From an uncultured Eubacteriales bacterium (GTDB lineage: Bacteria > Bacillota > Clostridia > Lachnospirales > Lachnospiraceae): a DNA stretch of 16,139 nucleotides. Shown one piece after another: positions 1 to 6,615 of this stretch. Each line of letters begins with the position of its first letter. Positions within the stretch are counted from its first letter, which is position 1. Under the pieces are notes generated by a model, which saw only the letters and a list, made by a program, of their open reading frames with translations, searched no databases and was not told the origin of the DNA. Location of the stretch: contig UQZF01000042.1 of assembly GCA_900545455.1 (NCBI GenBank), forward strand, positions 1 to 16,139, written 5' to 3'. Position numbers and translations under genes: made by a program.

Positions 1-52
1 TCAAAAGCCCAAGAACGTAAAAAATTCCACGAAGTATTTTTTGTTTTTTCAT
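1..52 (-). CDS. Membrane protein, N-terminal fragment (partial)
   Basis: Only the first 17 codons lie in the window; the gene continues beyond base 1. The visible peptide MKKQKILRGIFYVLGLL has a lysine-rich start followed by a hydrophobic run, as expected for the first membrane helix of an integral membrane protein. The style resembles the YczE/YitT group of small Firmicutes membrane proteins, but 17 residues are too few to assign a family. The start is supported by AGAGGT about 12 bases upstream and by a good promoter at 134-162 on the same strand, giving a leader of roughly 75 bases. It is divergent from the SleC-like gene. Confidence 0.55.
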   Translation of the reverse strand, partial: MKKQKILRGIFYVLGLL

Positions 53-133
53 CTTTCACGCCATACCTCTTTTCCGCCGCAGCGCAGCACACCGCCCGCT
101 GATTCTTTGACACACTAAAGCTTATCTTATTTC

Positions 134-162
134 ATGTTAGTTTATGCTAACGGGAATGTCAA
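134..162 (-). promoter_or_regulatory. Sigma-A-type promoter for the leftmost membrane gene, with palindrome
   Basis: Read on the minus strand, TTGACA (157-162) is followed by exactly 17 bases and then TAACAT (134-139). The -35 is a perfect consensus and the -10 keeps the key T, A and final T. The inverted repeat GTTAG-6-CTAAC (136-151) lies in the spacer and overlaps the -10, which is where a repressor operator would sit. Confidence 0.65.
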
Positions 163-231
163 TATTTTTATTCACCCCTCCCCACCTCCCGCATATACTG
201 ATACAAATGTTTTTCCATATCAGAGGTACCC

Positions 232-1497
232 ATGCTCATAAAAAAAGAACGCTTTCATTTTGCGCAGGAGGAGGAAGGACAGCTCATGGTCGACGTGACC
301 GACCGCGTGAACAACCGCCCCATCGACGGTGCCAGCGTGTCCATATCCTACACGGGCGATCCGCAGGACACCATAGAGCGGCTCACAACGGATTCCAACG
401 GTATGACCGAGGAGGTCGACCTCGCCGCACCGCCAAGGTCGTACAGCGAAGATCCCGCATCCGATGTCCAGCCATACTCGGAATACAACCTCATAATCAC
501 GGCTCCCGGCTATGAACCGACCACAATATCGGGCTCGGAAATTTTTTCTGGCGAGCTGTCCGTACAGCCCGTGCGCTTAAACCCGATTCTGCCAAACACA
601 TCGCCGAGTGTGATAGATATTCCTGCCGATACACTTTGGGGCGTATTTCCTCCGAAAATTCCCGAGGACGAGATTAAGCCGATACGAAGCTCAGGGGAAA
701 TCGTGCTAAGCCGCGTTGTGATTCCCGAATATGTCGTTGTCCACGACGGCGTCCCGTCCGACTCGACGGCGACGGATTACTATGTCCGCTACGCTGACTA
801 TATAAAAAATGTCGCGAGCAGCGAAATCTACTCGACATGGCCAGAAGCCACTCTCCGCGCAAATATCATAGCGATTATGTCGTTTACGCTAAACCGCGTT
901 TACACGGAATGGTACAGAAACAAAGGCTACGATTTTACGATAACGACCTCGACCGCCTACGACCACAAATGGATATACGGGCGCAACATTTTTGACAGCA
1001 TCTCACAGGTTGTCGACGAGATTTTCGCAAGCTATGTCTCCCGCCCGAACGTGAAGCAGCCGATACTCACGCAGTACTGCGACGGCAAACGAACCACCTG
1101 TCCGAACGCGATGAGCCAGTGGGGCAGCAAGGCTCTCGGCGACGACGGTTACAGCGATATAGACATTCTCCGCTACTACTACGGAAGCTCCGCATACATC
1201 AACACTGCCGAGGAGATAAGCGGCATCCCCGCCTCCTACCCGGGCTACGAGCTCACCATAGGTTCGTCTGGTGAAAAGGTAAGGCAGCTTCAGGAGCAGC
1301 TCAACACCATCTCGAACACCTACAACAACATACCAAAAATCGCCGTCGACGGTATCTACGGTGAGGGCACGCAGGAAGCCGTGCGCCAGTTTCAGAAGAT
1401 ATTCAATCTTCCGCAGACGGGCGTAGTCGACTACAAGACATGGTACAGAATAAGCGGAATATATGTCGCACTTACAAGAATAGCAGAGCTGCAATAA
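232..1497 (+). CDS. SleC-like spore cortex hydrolase (SpoIID/LytB domain plus peptidoglycan-binding domain)
   Basis: The 421-residue protein has three parts. Residues about 15-115 look like a transthyretin/CNA-B-type beta domain (NNRPIDGASVSI). Residues about 160-325 form a SpoIID/LytB-like region containing SSEIYSTWPEATLRA, with Glu198 in the position of the SpoIID catalytic glutamate. Residues about 340-411 are a PG_binding_1 domain (DGIYGEGTQEAVRQFQ). This order and length match clostridial SleC, a germination lytic transglycosylase made as a zymogen in the spore and activated by a Csp protease. The RVVIPE stretch at 161-166 begins the SpoIID-like part and is a plausible place for pro-form processing (inference). 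There is no signal peptide, as expected of a protein made in the mother cell. AGAGGT precedes the start at 232. An in-frame ATG at 286 has a stronger AGGAGGAGGAAGG upstream, but starting there would remove the GQL residues that seem to begin the first domain. No csp gene is adjacent, so it may be a paralogue of SleC. Confidence 0.75.
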   Translation: MLIKKERFHFAQEEEGQLMVDVTDRVNNRPIDGASVSISYTGDPQDTIERLTTDSNGMTEEVDLAAPPRSYSEDPASDVQPYSEYNLIITAPGYEPTTISGSEIFSGELSVQPVRLNPILPNTSPSVIDIPADTLWGVFPPKIPEDEIKPIRSSGEIVLSRVVIPEYVVVHDGVPSDSTATDYYVRYADYIKNVASSEIYSTWPEATLRANIIAIMSFTLNRVYTEWYRNKGYDFTITTSTAYDHKWIYGRNIFDSISQVVDEIFASYVSRPNVKQPILTQYCDGKRTTCPNAMSQWGSKALGDDGYSDIDILRYYYGSSAYINTAEEISGIPASYPGYELTIGSSGEKVRQLQEQLNTISNTYNNIPKIAVDGIYGEGTQEAVRQFQKIFNLPQTGVVDYKTWYRISGIYVALTRIAELQ

Positions 1498-1510
1498 GCG
1501 GCTCCGCAGT

Positions 1511-1532
1511 CAAGTAACATATATTATACTTG
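1511..1532. repeat. Inverted repeat between the SleC-like gene and the YhcG remnant
   Basis: CAAGTA (1511-1516) and TACTTG (1527-1532) are perfect inverted arms with a 10-base loop, 14 bases after the SleC-like stop. The right arm overlaps the -35 of the next promoter. It could be a weak terminator or an operator; the T-rich stretch after it is interrupted, so neither role is certain. Confidence 0.35.
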
Positions 1533-1558
1533 AACATTTGTTTTGTGTATGATATAAT
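1530..1558 (+). promoter_or_regulatory. Sigma-A-type promoter of the YhcG remnant
   Basis: TTGAAC (1530-1535), a 17-base spacer and a perfect TATAAT (1553-1558) stand 57 bases before the start at 1615. The promoter looks fully intact although its gene is broken. Confidence 0.75.
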
Positions 1559-1614
1559 ATAATTATTTTCAAATAAATAAGGCGGAGACAATTATTTTAA
1601 ACAGGGGAAATATC

Positions 1615-2129
1615 ATGAAGTTTGAAAAACTGGCAAATTCTATAAAAAGCATAAATGACAAAGCAGGTTCTACAGCCAAAAGTGCCGTGAATCAGCTTAT
1701 GGCTTTACGAAATTGGGCGATTGGATACTATATCGTAGAATATGAACAAGCCGGAAGCGACCGAGCTGAATATGGAGCACAGCTCTTGAAAAATTTGGAA
1801 AAAGAGATTTCACAAAAAGGAATGAACTCCACATTATTTAAGCTCTGTCGAAATTTTTATTTGTTGTATCCTCAAATTGGTGCGACGGTGTCGAACCAAT
1901 TTGAATTACCTGAATTTAAAAAAAGTTCGACAGTGTCGCACCAATTTGAAACAAAACCGGAAGTTTTGGTAAGCAATCTCTCTTTTTCCCATATTAGGGA
2001 AATTATGGTTATTGAAGATGCTTTTGAAAGATTTTTTATGAAACAGAATGTATGAAATGCAATTGGAGCGTAAGAGAGCTCCGCAGGCAAATAAAAACAA
2101 ATCTGTTTGTAAGAGCCGGAATCAGCAAG
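1615..2129 (+). pseudogene. YhcG/DUF1016-type PDDEXK nuclease, frameshifted and truncated
   Basis: The first frame gives 146 residues with the DUF1016 N-terminal pattern: a helical start (ALRNWAIGYYIVEYEQ), YGAQLLKNLEKEI and SFSHIREIM. It stops at 2053-2055 after FFMKQNV. One base out of frame the family sequence resumes as YETEC, then MKCNWSVRELRRQI and NLFVRAGISK. Restoring one T in the six-T run at 2032-2037 joins the two parts into about 172 residues. Homology ends at 2129, where the opposing histidine kinase sequence takes over, so the C-terminal PDDEXK nuclease domain (full family proteins run to about 340 residues or more) is absent. The start has a good AGGGGAAA site and a strong promoter. 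Residues about 90-112 contain two similar TVS-x-QFE units. Intact relatives are often found near restriction-modification or other defence loci; here it cannot be an active nuclease. Confidence 0.8.
1881..1950 (+). repeat. Imperfect direct repeat in the YhcG linker
   Basis: Two 25-base copies (1881-1905 and 1926-1950) are 45 bases apart, in frame, and match at 22 of 25 positions; both encode TVS-N/H-QFE. Each copy also has inverted-repeat character (GCGAC-GGT-GTCG in the first), and ATTGGTGCGAC near 1876 is a perfect inverted match to GTCGCACCAAT in the second copy. Confidence 0.7.
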
Positions 2130-2531
2130 CATGAGATTGAGCGATGTGAGCGGTGTCCTTATCTGGTGCGATATATCGGCGAGCGAATCAGCAAGCTTGA
2201 CCTTCTCACCGCTGAGCCTCTCAGCCTGCTGCCTGAGCATCACTGTCATCTTGGAAATCTCATTTTTCAGTATGCTTAAATCGCCCTCCTCATAGTCCGT
2301 TAACGTCACCTTGTCCGTCCCGTGAAGGATGAGGTCTATCTCCTGCGCCATGTTCTCCATGTGGCTGTAACGCCTCCTCATGTCAAACGCATACAATAAA
2401 AGCATTGCCGCCATCGCTGTGACAATCCCAATCCATGCCGGAATATGAAAAAATGTCACCGCGGCACATATAACCGCTGTAAGAATTATACCTGTTATAA
2501 TAAAACGCTTCGTCTCCCTGTTTTTTAACAT
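2127..2531 (-). pseudogene. Sensor histidine kinase, 3' half lost (no ATPase domain)
   Basis: This begins two bases after the stop of the response regulator gene. Residues 10-29 and 32-49 are two membrane helices with almost no extracellular loop. A linker of about 65 residues follows, then a HisKA box ADISHQIRTPLTSLNLML with phospho-acceptor His122. After Leu135 the family sequence stops exactly where antisense YhcG sequence begins. The frame stays open for about 84 more codons to 1872, but that tail (SGSYKQICFYLP and on) is the complement of the YhcG gene and not kinase sequence. The rest of the dimerisation domain and the whole HATPase_c domain (N, G1, G2 boxes) are missing, so it cannot autophosphorylate. 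The intact part shows no stops, which suggests a fairly recent event. Short-loop kinases of this kind often sense membrane or cell-envelope stress next to an ABC transporter; no such transporter is here. Confidence 0.8.
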
Positions 2532-2533
2532 GC

Positions 2534-3205
2534 TTAACCCCCAAGCTTATATCCCATTCCCCTGACCGTCACGATGATTCTCGGCTCTGCGGGATTATTC
2601 TCTATCTTGTCGCGCAGTCTCTTTATATACACCGTCAGCGTGTTGTCATTGACGAAATCCCCTGCCACGTCCCATATCTCCTCGAGAAGCCTGCTTCTTG
2701 TGAGAAGCCTTCCCTCGCTGTTGATGAACGCAAGAAAAAGCCTGTACTCGAGTGCCGACAGATACAAGTCCCGCCCGTCCTTGTACACGACTCCCTTGTC
2801 CAAATCCACCCTTACATTGTCTATATCAAAGAACTTCCTGCTCTTACCGCATCTTCTCAGCACACTGTTGATTCTCGAGACGAGCTCCCTCGGTCTGAAC
2901 GGCTTAGCAATATAGTCATCCGCCCCCAGATCAAGCCCCGTCACGACGCTGAACTCATCCCCCGATGCCGTCAAAAATATGACCGGGAGCTGCTTACCCT
3001 TCTTGATTGCCGAGCACAGCGAAAATCCGTTGCCCTCGCCAAGCGACACATCCAAAAGTGCAAGGTCGTACTCATTTTTCTCAAGCAGCTCGAGAGCCTT
3101 TGCCTGTCCGTCCGTGCTCTCAACATCGAACCCTTCCGCGTGCAGGAAATCTTTAAGCGTCCTCACTATGGTTTCATCATCCTCAACCAGCAGTATCTTT
3201 GTCAT
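2534..3205 (-). CDS. OmpR/PhoB-family response regulator
   Basis: From the chosen start the protein has 223 residues. A receiver domain (1-115) has the acidic pair Asp9/Asp10, phospho-acceptor Asp52 (LALLDVSLG), Thr79 and Lys101 (AKPFRP). A C-terminal winged-helix domain (about 125-223) has the typical EYRLFLAF, VNDNTLTVYIKRLRDKI and VRGMGYKL segments. It is therefore a complete DNA-binding regulator. The start at 3205 is preferred over an in-frame ATG at 3241 because GGGGAGAG lies just before it and MTKILLVEDD is the usual N terminus. Its cognate kinase is the truncated gene two bases downstream, so it is now probably orphaned: it could be phosphorylated by another kinase or by acetyl phosphate, or be unused (inference). 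It is divergent from the acetyltransferase gene. Confidence 0.9.
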   Translation of the reverse strand: MTKILLVEDDETIVRTLKDFLHAEGFDVESTDGQAKALELLEKNEYDLALLDVSLGEGNGFSLCSAIKKGKQLPVIFLTASGDEFSVVTGLDLGADDYIAKPFRPRELVSRINSVLRRCGKSRKFFDIDNVRVDLDKGVVYKDGRDLYLSALEYRLFLAFINSEGRLLTRSRLLEEIWDVAGDFVNDNTLTVYIKRLRDKIENNPAEPRIIVTVRGMGYKLGG

Positions 3206-3294
3206 TATTTCTCTCCCCATTCCGTAGATTGCTCGCAACATACAATATCATTGCATATACCTTATCATATATCATTCATTAATGCAACAGATAA

Positions 3295-3323
3295 TTGATA
3301 TTCAAGACCAATAATGCTATAAT
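3295..3323 (+). promoter_or_regulatory. Sigma-A-type promoter of the acetyltransferase gene
   Basis: TTGATA (3295-3300), a 17-base spacer and a perfect TATAAT (3318-3323) lie 54 bases upstream of the start codon at 3377. The 171-base gap from 3206 to 3376 also has to hold the promoter of the divergent response regulator, for which no convincing -35/-10 pair was seen. Confidence 0.8.
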
Positions 3324-3376
3324 TCAAAATTAGTTTAATCACCAACTGTTTTAAATCATATAGACGGAGGCATAAC

Positions 3377-3985
3377 ATGAACCCAAACAACATCGACACA
3401 CTTTTAAAATCATCAATCCCTAATGTCACATACCGCCTTGCCACGACCGACGACGCGGCAGAGCTTGTAAATATATACGCACCCTTTGTGAAAAATACGG
3501 CAATCACCTACGAGTACGAGGTTCCGTCAGTCTCGGAGTTCGCCTCCCGCATAGCCGACGTGCTCGCCCAATTCCCTTACATAGCAGTTCTTATCGACGG
3601 CAAAATAAGCGGCTACGCCTACGCGCACGCCTTCCATCCGCGCGCCGCCTACTCATGGTGCGCCGAGATGTCGATATATCTTGCCAACGACTGTCACGGC
3701 ATGGGAATCGGTCGCGAGCTCTATGGAATCATGGAGACTATTCTAAAAAAACAGAATATCCTAAATCTCTATTCCTGCGTGGCATACACCGAGGTTGAGG
3801 ACGAGTATCTCACTCAGGCAAGCGTGCATTTTCACGAGCACATGGGCTTTAAAATCTGCGCACACCTTCACAACTGCGGCTACAAGTTCAACCGCTGGTA
3901 CGATATGGTGTACATGGAAAAAACCATCGGCGAGCATATCAGTGATATGCCAAAGGTTATACCATTTCCTGAACTAAAGCTGTAA
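3377..3985 (+). CDS. GNAT acetyltransferase of the phosphinothricin/methionine-sulfoximine (PAT) type
   Basis: The 202-residue protein carries the PAT/Bar-like signature of the GNAT superfamily: NIYAPFVKNTAITYEYEVPS (33-51), GYAYAHAF near 79-86, RAAYSW near 89-94, the acetyl-CoA loop HGMGIGRELY (107-116), and C-terminal HEHMGF, GYKFNRWYDMVYMEK. Family members move acetyl from acetyl-CoA to the amino group of phosphinothricin, methionine sulfoximine or related amino acids. In gut anaerobes the natural substrate is usually unknown. It has a GGAGG site, its own promoter, and a terminator shared with the converging queT. An extra 18 residues at the N terminus and about 20 at the C terminus extend beyond the core fold. 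It is monocistronic and cytoplasmic. Confidence 0.85.
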   Translation: MNPNNIDTLLKSSIPNVTYRLATTDDAAELVNIYAPFVKNTAITYEYEVPSVSEFASRIADVLAQFPYIAVLIDGKISGYAYAHAFHPRAAYSWCAEMSIYLANDCHGMGIGRELYGIMETILKKQNILNLYSCVAYTEVEDEYLTQASVHFHEHMGFKICAHLHNCGYKFNRWYDMVYMEKTIGEHISDMPKVIPFPELKL

Positions 3986-4020
3986 GCCGTATAGCTGACT
4001 TCTACTGATATATGAATTAT

Positions 4021-4083
4021 AAAAAGCTCCGACCTTGGCGTATCTGAGGGCGCACCTCATTTTCGCCGAAGCCGGAGCTTTTT
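4021..4083. terminator. Bidirectional terminator between the acetyltransferase gene and queT
   Basis: Outer arms AAAAAGCTCCG (4021-4031) and CGGAGCTTTTT (4073-4083) pair over 11 bases, giving a T run on either strand. Inside are GGCG/CGCC (4037-4040, 4064-4067) and TGAGG/CCTCA (4045-4049, 4055-4059), so the whole 63 bases can fold as one long interrupted hairpin. It lies between two converging genes, as expected for a shared terminator. Confidence 0.85.
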
Positions 4084-4124
4084 CATATATGCGCCATGTA
4101 ACCTCTGCCGCATTTTCATTTATT

Positions 4125-4610
4125 CTACTGACGGAATATTGTTTTCTTATGCTTATCAAGCGCAAATAAAAGAATCATTCCGAATATATAGCATGAGATA
4201 ATCTCGCCCGCACCAACGGTGAGCATGAGATACCAGTAAGCATCAGTCATACCGTAGGCTGTCTGAAGAACCCATGGAACTATGATTATGTTTGCAATAA
4301 TCGGTGGGAGCGGAACAAGCCATTTATGCTTTCTTAAAAGATATGAGCCCACAGCTCCTATGAGAGTTGCTATCGAACCGAACACGATATCGAGCACTGC
4401 GCCGCCAGTGAGCAGGTTGGCAAGGAAACATCCTATCGTTACTCCCGGTATGGCTGACGGAATAAAATAAGGCAGTACGGTGAGTGCCTCCGAAAATCTC
4501 ACCTGAATAGCTCCGCTTGATAATCCCAAAAGAGCTGCCACATAAGTGAGCACAACATAGAGTGCCGCTATTACCGCTGCCTGAGTGATAAATAATACTT
4601 TCTTGTTCAT
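4125..4610 (-). CDS. queT: QueT, queuosine-precursor transporter (ECF substrate-binding subunit)
   Basis: The 161-residue membrane protein has about five hydrophobic helices. Its sequence is that of the QueT family: an N-terminal QAAVIAALYVVLTY helix, then GAIQVRFSEALTVLPYF, PGVTIGCFLANLL and GAVLDIVFGSIATLIGA. QueT is the S component of an energy-coupling factor transporter that brings in queuine or preQ1-like precursors for the Q base at the tRNA wobble position. The shared ECF ATPase and T subunits are not in this window. The preQ1-type riboswitch directly upstream independently supports the assignment. The start is preceded by AAGGAG, which forms part of the riboswitch tail. It has its own promoter and ends at the terminator shared with the acetyltransferase gene. 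Confidence 0.9.
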   Translation of the reverse strand: MNKKVLFITQAAVIAALYVVLTYVAALLGLSSGAIQVRFSEALTVLPYFIPSAIPGVTIGCFLANLLTGGAVLDIVFGSIATLIGAVGSYLLRKHKWLVPLPPIIANIIIVPWVLQTAYGMTDAYWYLMLTVGAGEIISCYIFGMILLFALDKHKKTIFRQ

Positions 4611-4618
4611 TTTTTAAT

Positions 4619-4660
4619 CTCCTTAGTTTTGTTTTACGAGTGGATGGTTACGAACACTCG
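4619..4660 (-). promoter_or_regulatory. preQ1-I-type riboswitch in the queT leader
   Basis: On the minus strand P1 is CGAGTG (4660-4655) paired with CACTCG (4642-4637). The loop TTCGTAACCATC has the UUC and ACC elements of class I preQ1 aptamers. The A-rich tail TAAAACAAAACTAAGGAG runs straight into the queT ribosome site. The tail and its ACUAA are typical of this class; placing AAGGAG at the end of the aptamer implies translational control, with ligand binding hiding the site. I did not resolve every pseudoknot pair. The location before a queuosine-precursor transporter is decisive context. Confidence 0.75.
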
Positions 4661-4671
4661 GATAAATAATA

Positions 4672-4699
4672 CAGGCTTTGTCTTATTCCACAAAGCCTG
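4672..4699 (-). other. Stem-loop at the 5' end of the queT transcript
   Basis: CAGGCTTTG (4672-4680) and CAAAGCCTG (4691-4699) pair perfectly over nine bases with a 10-base loop. The stem begins about where the queT promoter should start transcription, so it would cap the 5' end of that mRNA. For read-through from the binding-protein gene upstream it could also act as a terminator, although only a weak AT tract (ATTATTTAT) follows. Confidence 0.6.
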
Positions 4700-4702
4700 C
4701 TT

Positions 4703-4731
4703 AATATATCACTATTTTACTTATAATGCAA
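4703..4731 (-). promoter_or_regulatory. Sigma-A-type promoter of queT
   Basis: On the minus strand TTGCAT (4726-4731), a 17-base spacer and TATATT (4703-4708) give a good promoter whose start point falls at about 4696-4700, just ahead of the stem-loop and riboswitch. Confidence 0.7.
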
Positions 4732-4755
4732 GTATTTTTTCCGTCTTAACGCCCA

Positions 4756-5349
4756 TTATTTTTTATTGCTTTCCTGATTGGTGCTCTCGCCCGTCTCATC
4801 CATGGCAAACCACTTTTCGTAGAGCTCGTCCATCTTTCCGCTGCTCTTTAGAGTTACGATTGACTTGTTAAGGACATTTAAAAGTCTGTTGTTTCCCGAT
4901 TTCACAACAGCTCCGATTTCGTGTCCATTGTCATCCGTGTAATATGAAACCGAGAAATCGTACACCTTGTCGACCGCATCACTTATCTCGACACCGCTCA
5001 TGACACAGTCAAAGCTGCTCGTGTCAAGCTCGGCATATATTCCGTTATAGTCCATCTTTACGAACTTCACATCCAGAAAAGTGAGCTCGCCGATAGCCTT
5101 TGCAAGGTCAATCTCGAAGCCCTCAACCTTGCCGTCCTCGGCTTCATTTATGTATGGGCTTGACGAAATTCCGACCAAGAGAATGCCGTCCTCTATGGTG
5201 GTGCCGCTCTTAACCTCTACCTCCGCCGTCGGTGCCTCGGTGCTCTCAGGCTGCGCGTCGGTTTTCTTTGAACAGCCCGCGGATGCTGTCATGCACAGTG
5301 CCAGCGTGCACAGCAATAATGTGATAAATTTTATGTGTCTGCTTTTCAT
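4756..5349 (-). CDS. Amino-acid ABC transporter substrate-binding lipoprotein, internally shortened
   Basis: The 197-residue protein begins with a secretion signal and lipobox-like TASAGC (Cys26), then a low-complexity linker and the first lobe of a polar amino-acid binding protein (SBP_bac_3 type): GILLVGISSSPYINEAEDGK, GFEIDLAKAIGE, FDCVMSGVEISDAVDKVYDFS. Right after SVSYYT (about residue 138) the sequence jumps to HEIGAVVKSGNNRLLNVLNK and MDELYEKWF, which are the closing segments of the family. Family proteins are about 260-280 residues, so roughly 60-80 residues, most of lobe 2, are missing in frame near 4922-4936. With half the ligand cleft gone it probably cannot bind as a normal receptor. 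No permease or ATPase gene is adjacent. AAAGGAG precedes the start, 92 bases downstream of hemW; whether it has its own promoter is unclear. Confidence 0.8.
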   Translation of the reverse strand: MKSRHIKFITLLLCTLALCMTASAGCSKKTDAQPESTEAPTAEVEVKSGTTIEDGILLVGISSSPYINEAEDGKVEGFEIDLAKAIGELTFLDVKFVKMDYNGIYAELDTSSFDCVMSGVEISDAVDKVYDFSVSYYTDDNGHEIGAVVKSGNNRLLNVLNKSIVTLKSSGKMDELYEKWFAMDETGESTNQESNKK

Positions 5350-5441
5350 GTATTACTCCTTTTTACATAGCTATTCATATAATAACCGTGTTTTCTCCGT
5401 GCTCTGCACTCTCGAAATCACAATATCTATTGATGGTTTTA

Positions 5442-6599
5442 TTATAGCATGTATTCTGCCATAACCGTATTGCTTATGTCAATTCCAATATCTGTAAGCC
5501 GCACCCGGTTACCGTCGCGCACCATGAGCCCCTGCTCTATCTGTCTTGCCGTTATCTCCCCGTAAAGCTCGTCAAAGCTTTTTCCGAAGAGCTCCCCGAA
5601 ACGCTCCGTGTCGACACCCTTCATCATACGAAGCCCGAGAAACATATACTCCTCCATCTCATCGTTGAGGGTGAGAAGCTGCTCCTCGCTGTGATTGTCA
5701 ATCGGATTGGCGATATAGGAAGCCACATTGAGGGTGTTCGTGAAGCGTCTTTTCCCGAGAAGTGAAGCCGCAGCCACACCGAAGCCCAGATAATCGTCAC
5801 GCTCCCAGTAGGATATGTTGTGCCTGCACTCGCGCCCCGGCTTGGCGTAGTTGGATATTTCATACCTTGAATATCCCGCTTCCGCAAGCATAACCTTTGT
5901 CATGGCATACATTTCCCTGTCCTCGTCCTCGGACGGAAGTATCCTTCCGTGGGTGCGCTCTACCATGTTGTACAGCGGAGTCCCCTCCTCGACAATCAGG
6001 CTGTACGCCGATATATGCTCGGTCTTTAGCGCGATAACCTTCCTTAGATTGTCCTCATAGCCCGCAACCGTCTGATTCGGAATCGCCGACATTATGTCGA
6101 CATTGATATTGTCAAAGCCCGCAAGCCTCGCCTCAATATACGACTCCTCGAACTGCTCGTAGGTGTGAATCCTGCCGAGATTTTTAAGCTCCCTGTTATT
6201 TGGCGATTGCAGACCTATGCTCAATCTGTTCACACCGATGTCCTTATATGTCGCAAGCTTGCTTTTGCTCAAGGTTCCCGGATTGCACTCGACCGTAATC
6301 TCCGCATCGTCAGCCACGCAAAACGCACCTCGCACGGCATTCATTATCTTGATGAGGAGCGCGGAATGAAGTATCGAAGGAGTGCCTCCACCGAAGAAAA
6401 TCGTTGATATTTTTCTTTTGTCACCATCCGCCTCTGCCCTCTCGCCAGCCACGGCTATCTCACGGCACAGCGCGTCGACGTAGTGCTCCTTCGTCTCATC
6501 ATCGGCGGGCGCTGAGCAGAAATCGCAGTATATACATTTTGAAATGCAAAAGGGGATATGTATATATATCCCCTTCTGTCTTGTTATATCAGAGCTCAT
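5442..6599 (-). CDS. hemW: HemW, radical SAM heme chaperone
   Basis: The 385-residue protein has the radical SAM cluster motif CISKCIYC (Cys18, Cys22, Cys25), the SAM-binding GGGTP (about 70-74), SIGLQS (127-132) and the HNISYW box (260-265), with the C-terminal HemN-like domain. HemW proteins were long called coproporphyrinogen III oxidase but bind heme and deliver it to apoproteins; they lack the extra N-terminal features of true HemN. The length is usual. It starts 17 bases after gltX stops, with AGAGG seven bases before ATG, so it is the third gene of a lepA-gltX-hemW operon. No clear terminator follows it. Cytoplasmic. Confidence 0.92.
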   Translation of the reverse strand: MSSDITRQKGIYIHIPFCISKCIYCDFCSAPADDETKEHYVDALCREIAVAGERAEADGDKRKISTIFFGGGTPSILHSALLIKIMNAVRGAFCVADDAEITVECNPGTLSKSKLATYKDIGVNRLSIGLQSPNNRELKNLGRIHTYEQFEESYIEARLAGFDNINVDIMSAIPNQTVAGYEDNLRKVIALKTEHISAYSLIVEEGTPLYNMVERTHGRILPSEDEDREMYAMTKVMLAEAGYSRYEISNYAKPGRECRHNISYWERDDYLGFGVAAASLLGKRRFTNTLNVASYIANPIDNHSEEQLLTLNDEMEEYMFLGLRMMKGVDTERFGELFGKSFDELYGEITARQIEQGLMVRDGNRVRLTDIGIDISNTVMAEYML

Positions 6600-6615
6600 G
6601 CAAAACCTCTTTTTA

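Noticed and set aside
192..199. CATATACT as a sporulation sigma-E/K -10 for the SleC-like gene
   Set aside because: No matching -35 at the right distance (nearest AATATT is about 25 bases away), so the likeness is too weak to annotate.
144..515. 123-codon plus-strand frame overlapping the start of the SleC-like gene
   Set aside because: Arg/His-rich out-of-frame translation of the SleC-like domain, with no ribosome site before its start.
1003..1494. 163-codon open frame antisense to the SleC-like gene
   Set aside because: It is the shadow of a strongly coding frame, has no ribosome site and its protein resembles no family.
1872..2126. C-terminal 84 codons continuing the kinase frame on the minus strand
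   Set aside because: They are the exact complement of the YhcG gene and show no kinase boxes; the frame is open by chance after the junction.
3206..3294. Promoter for the response regulator-kinase genes
   Set aside because: The best pairs (TTGCAT with TAAGGT, TTGAAT with TTAATG) have poor -10 boxes; none could be supported.
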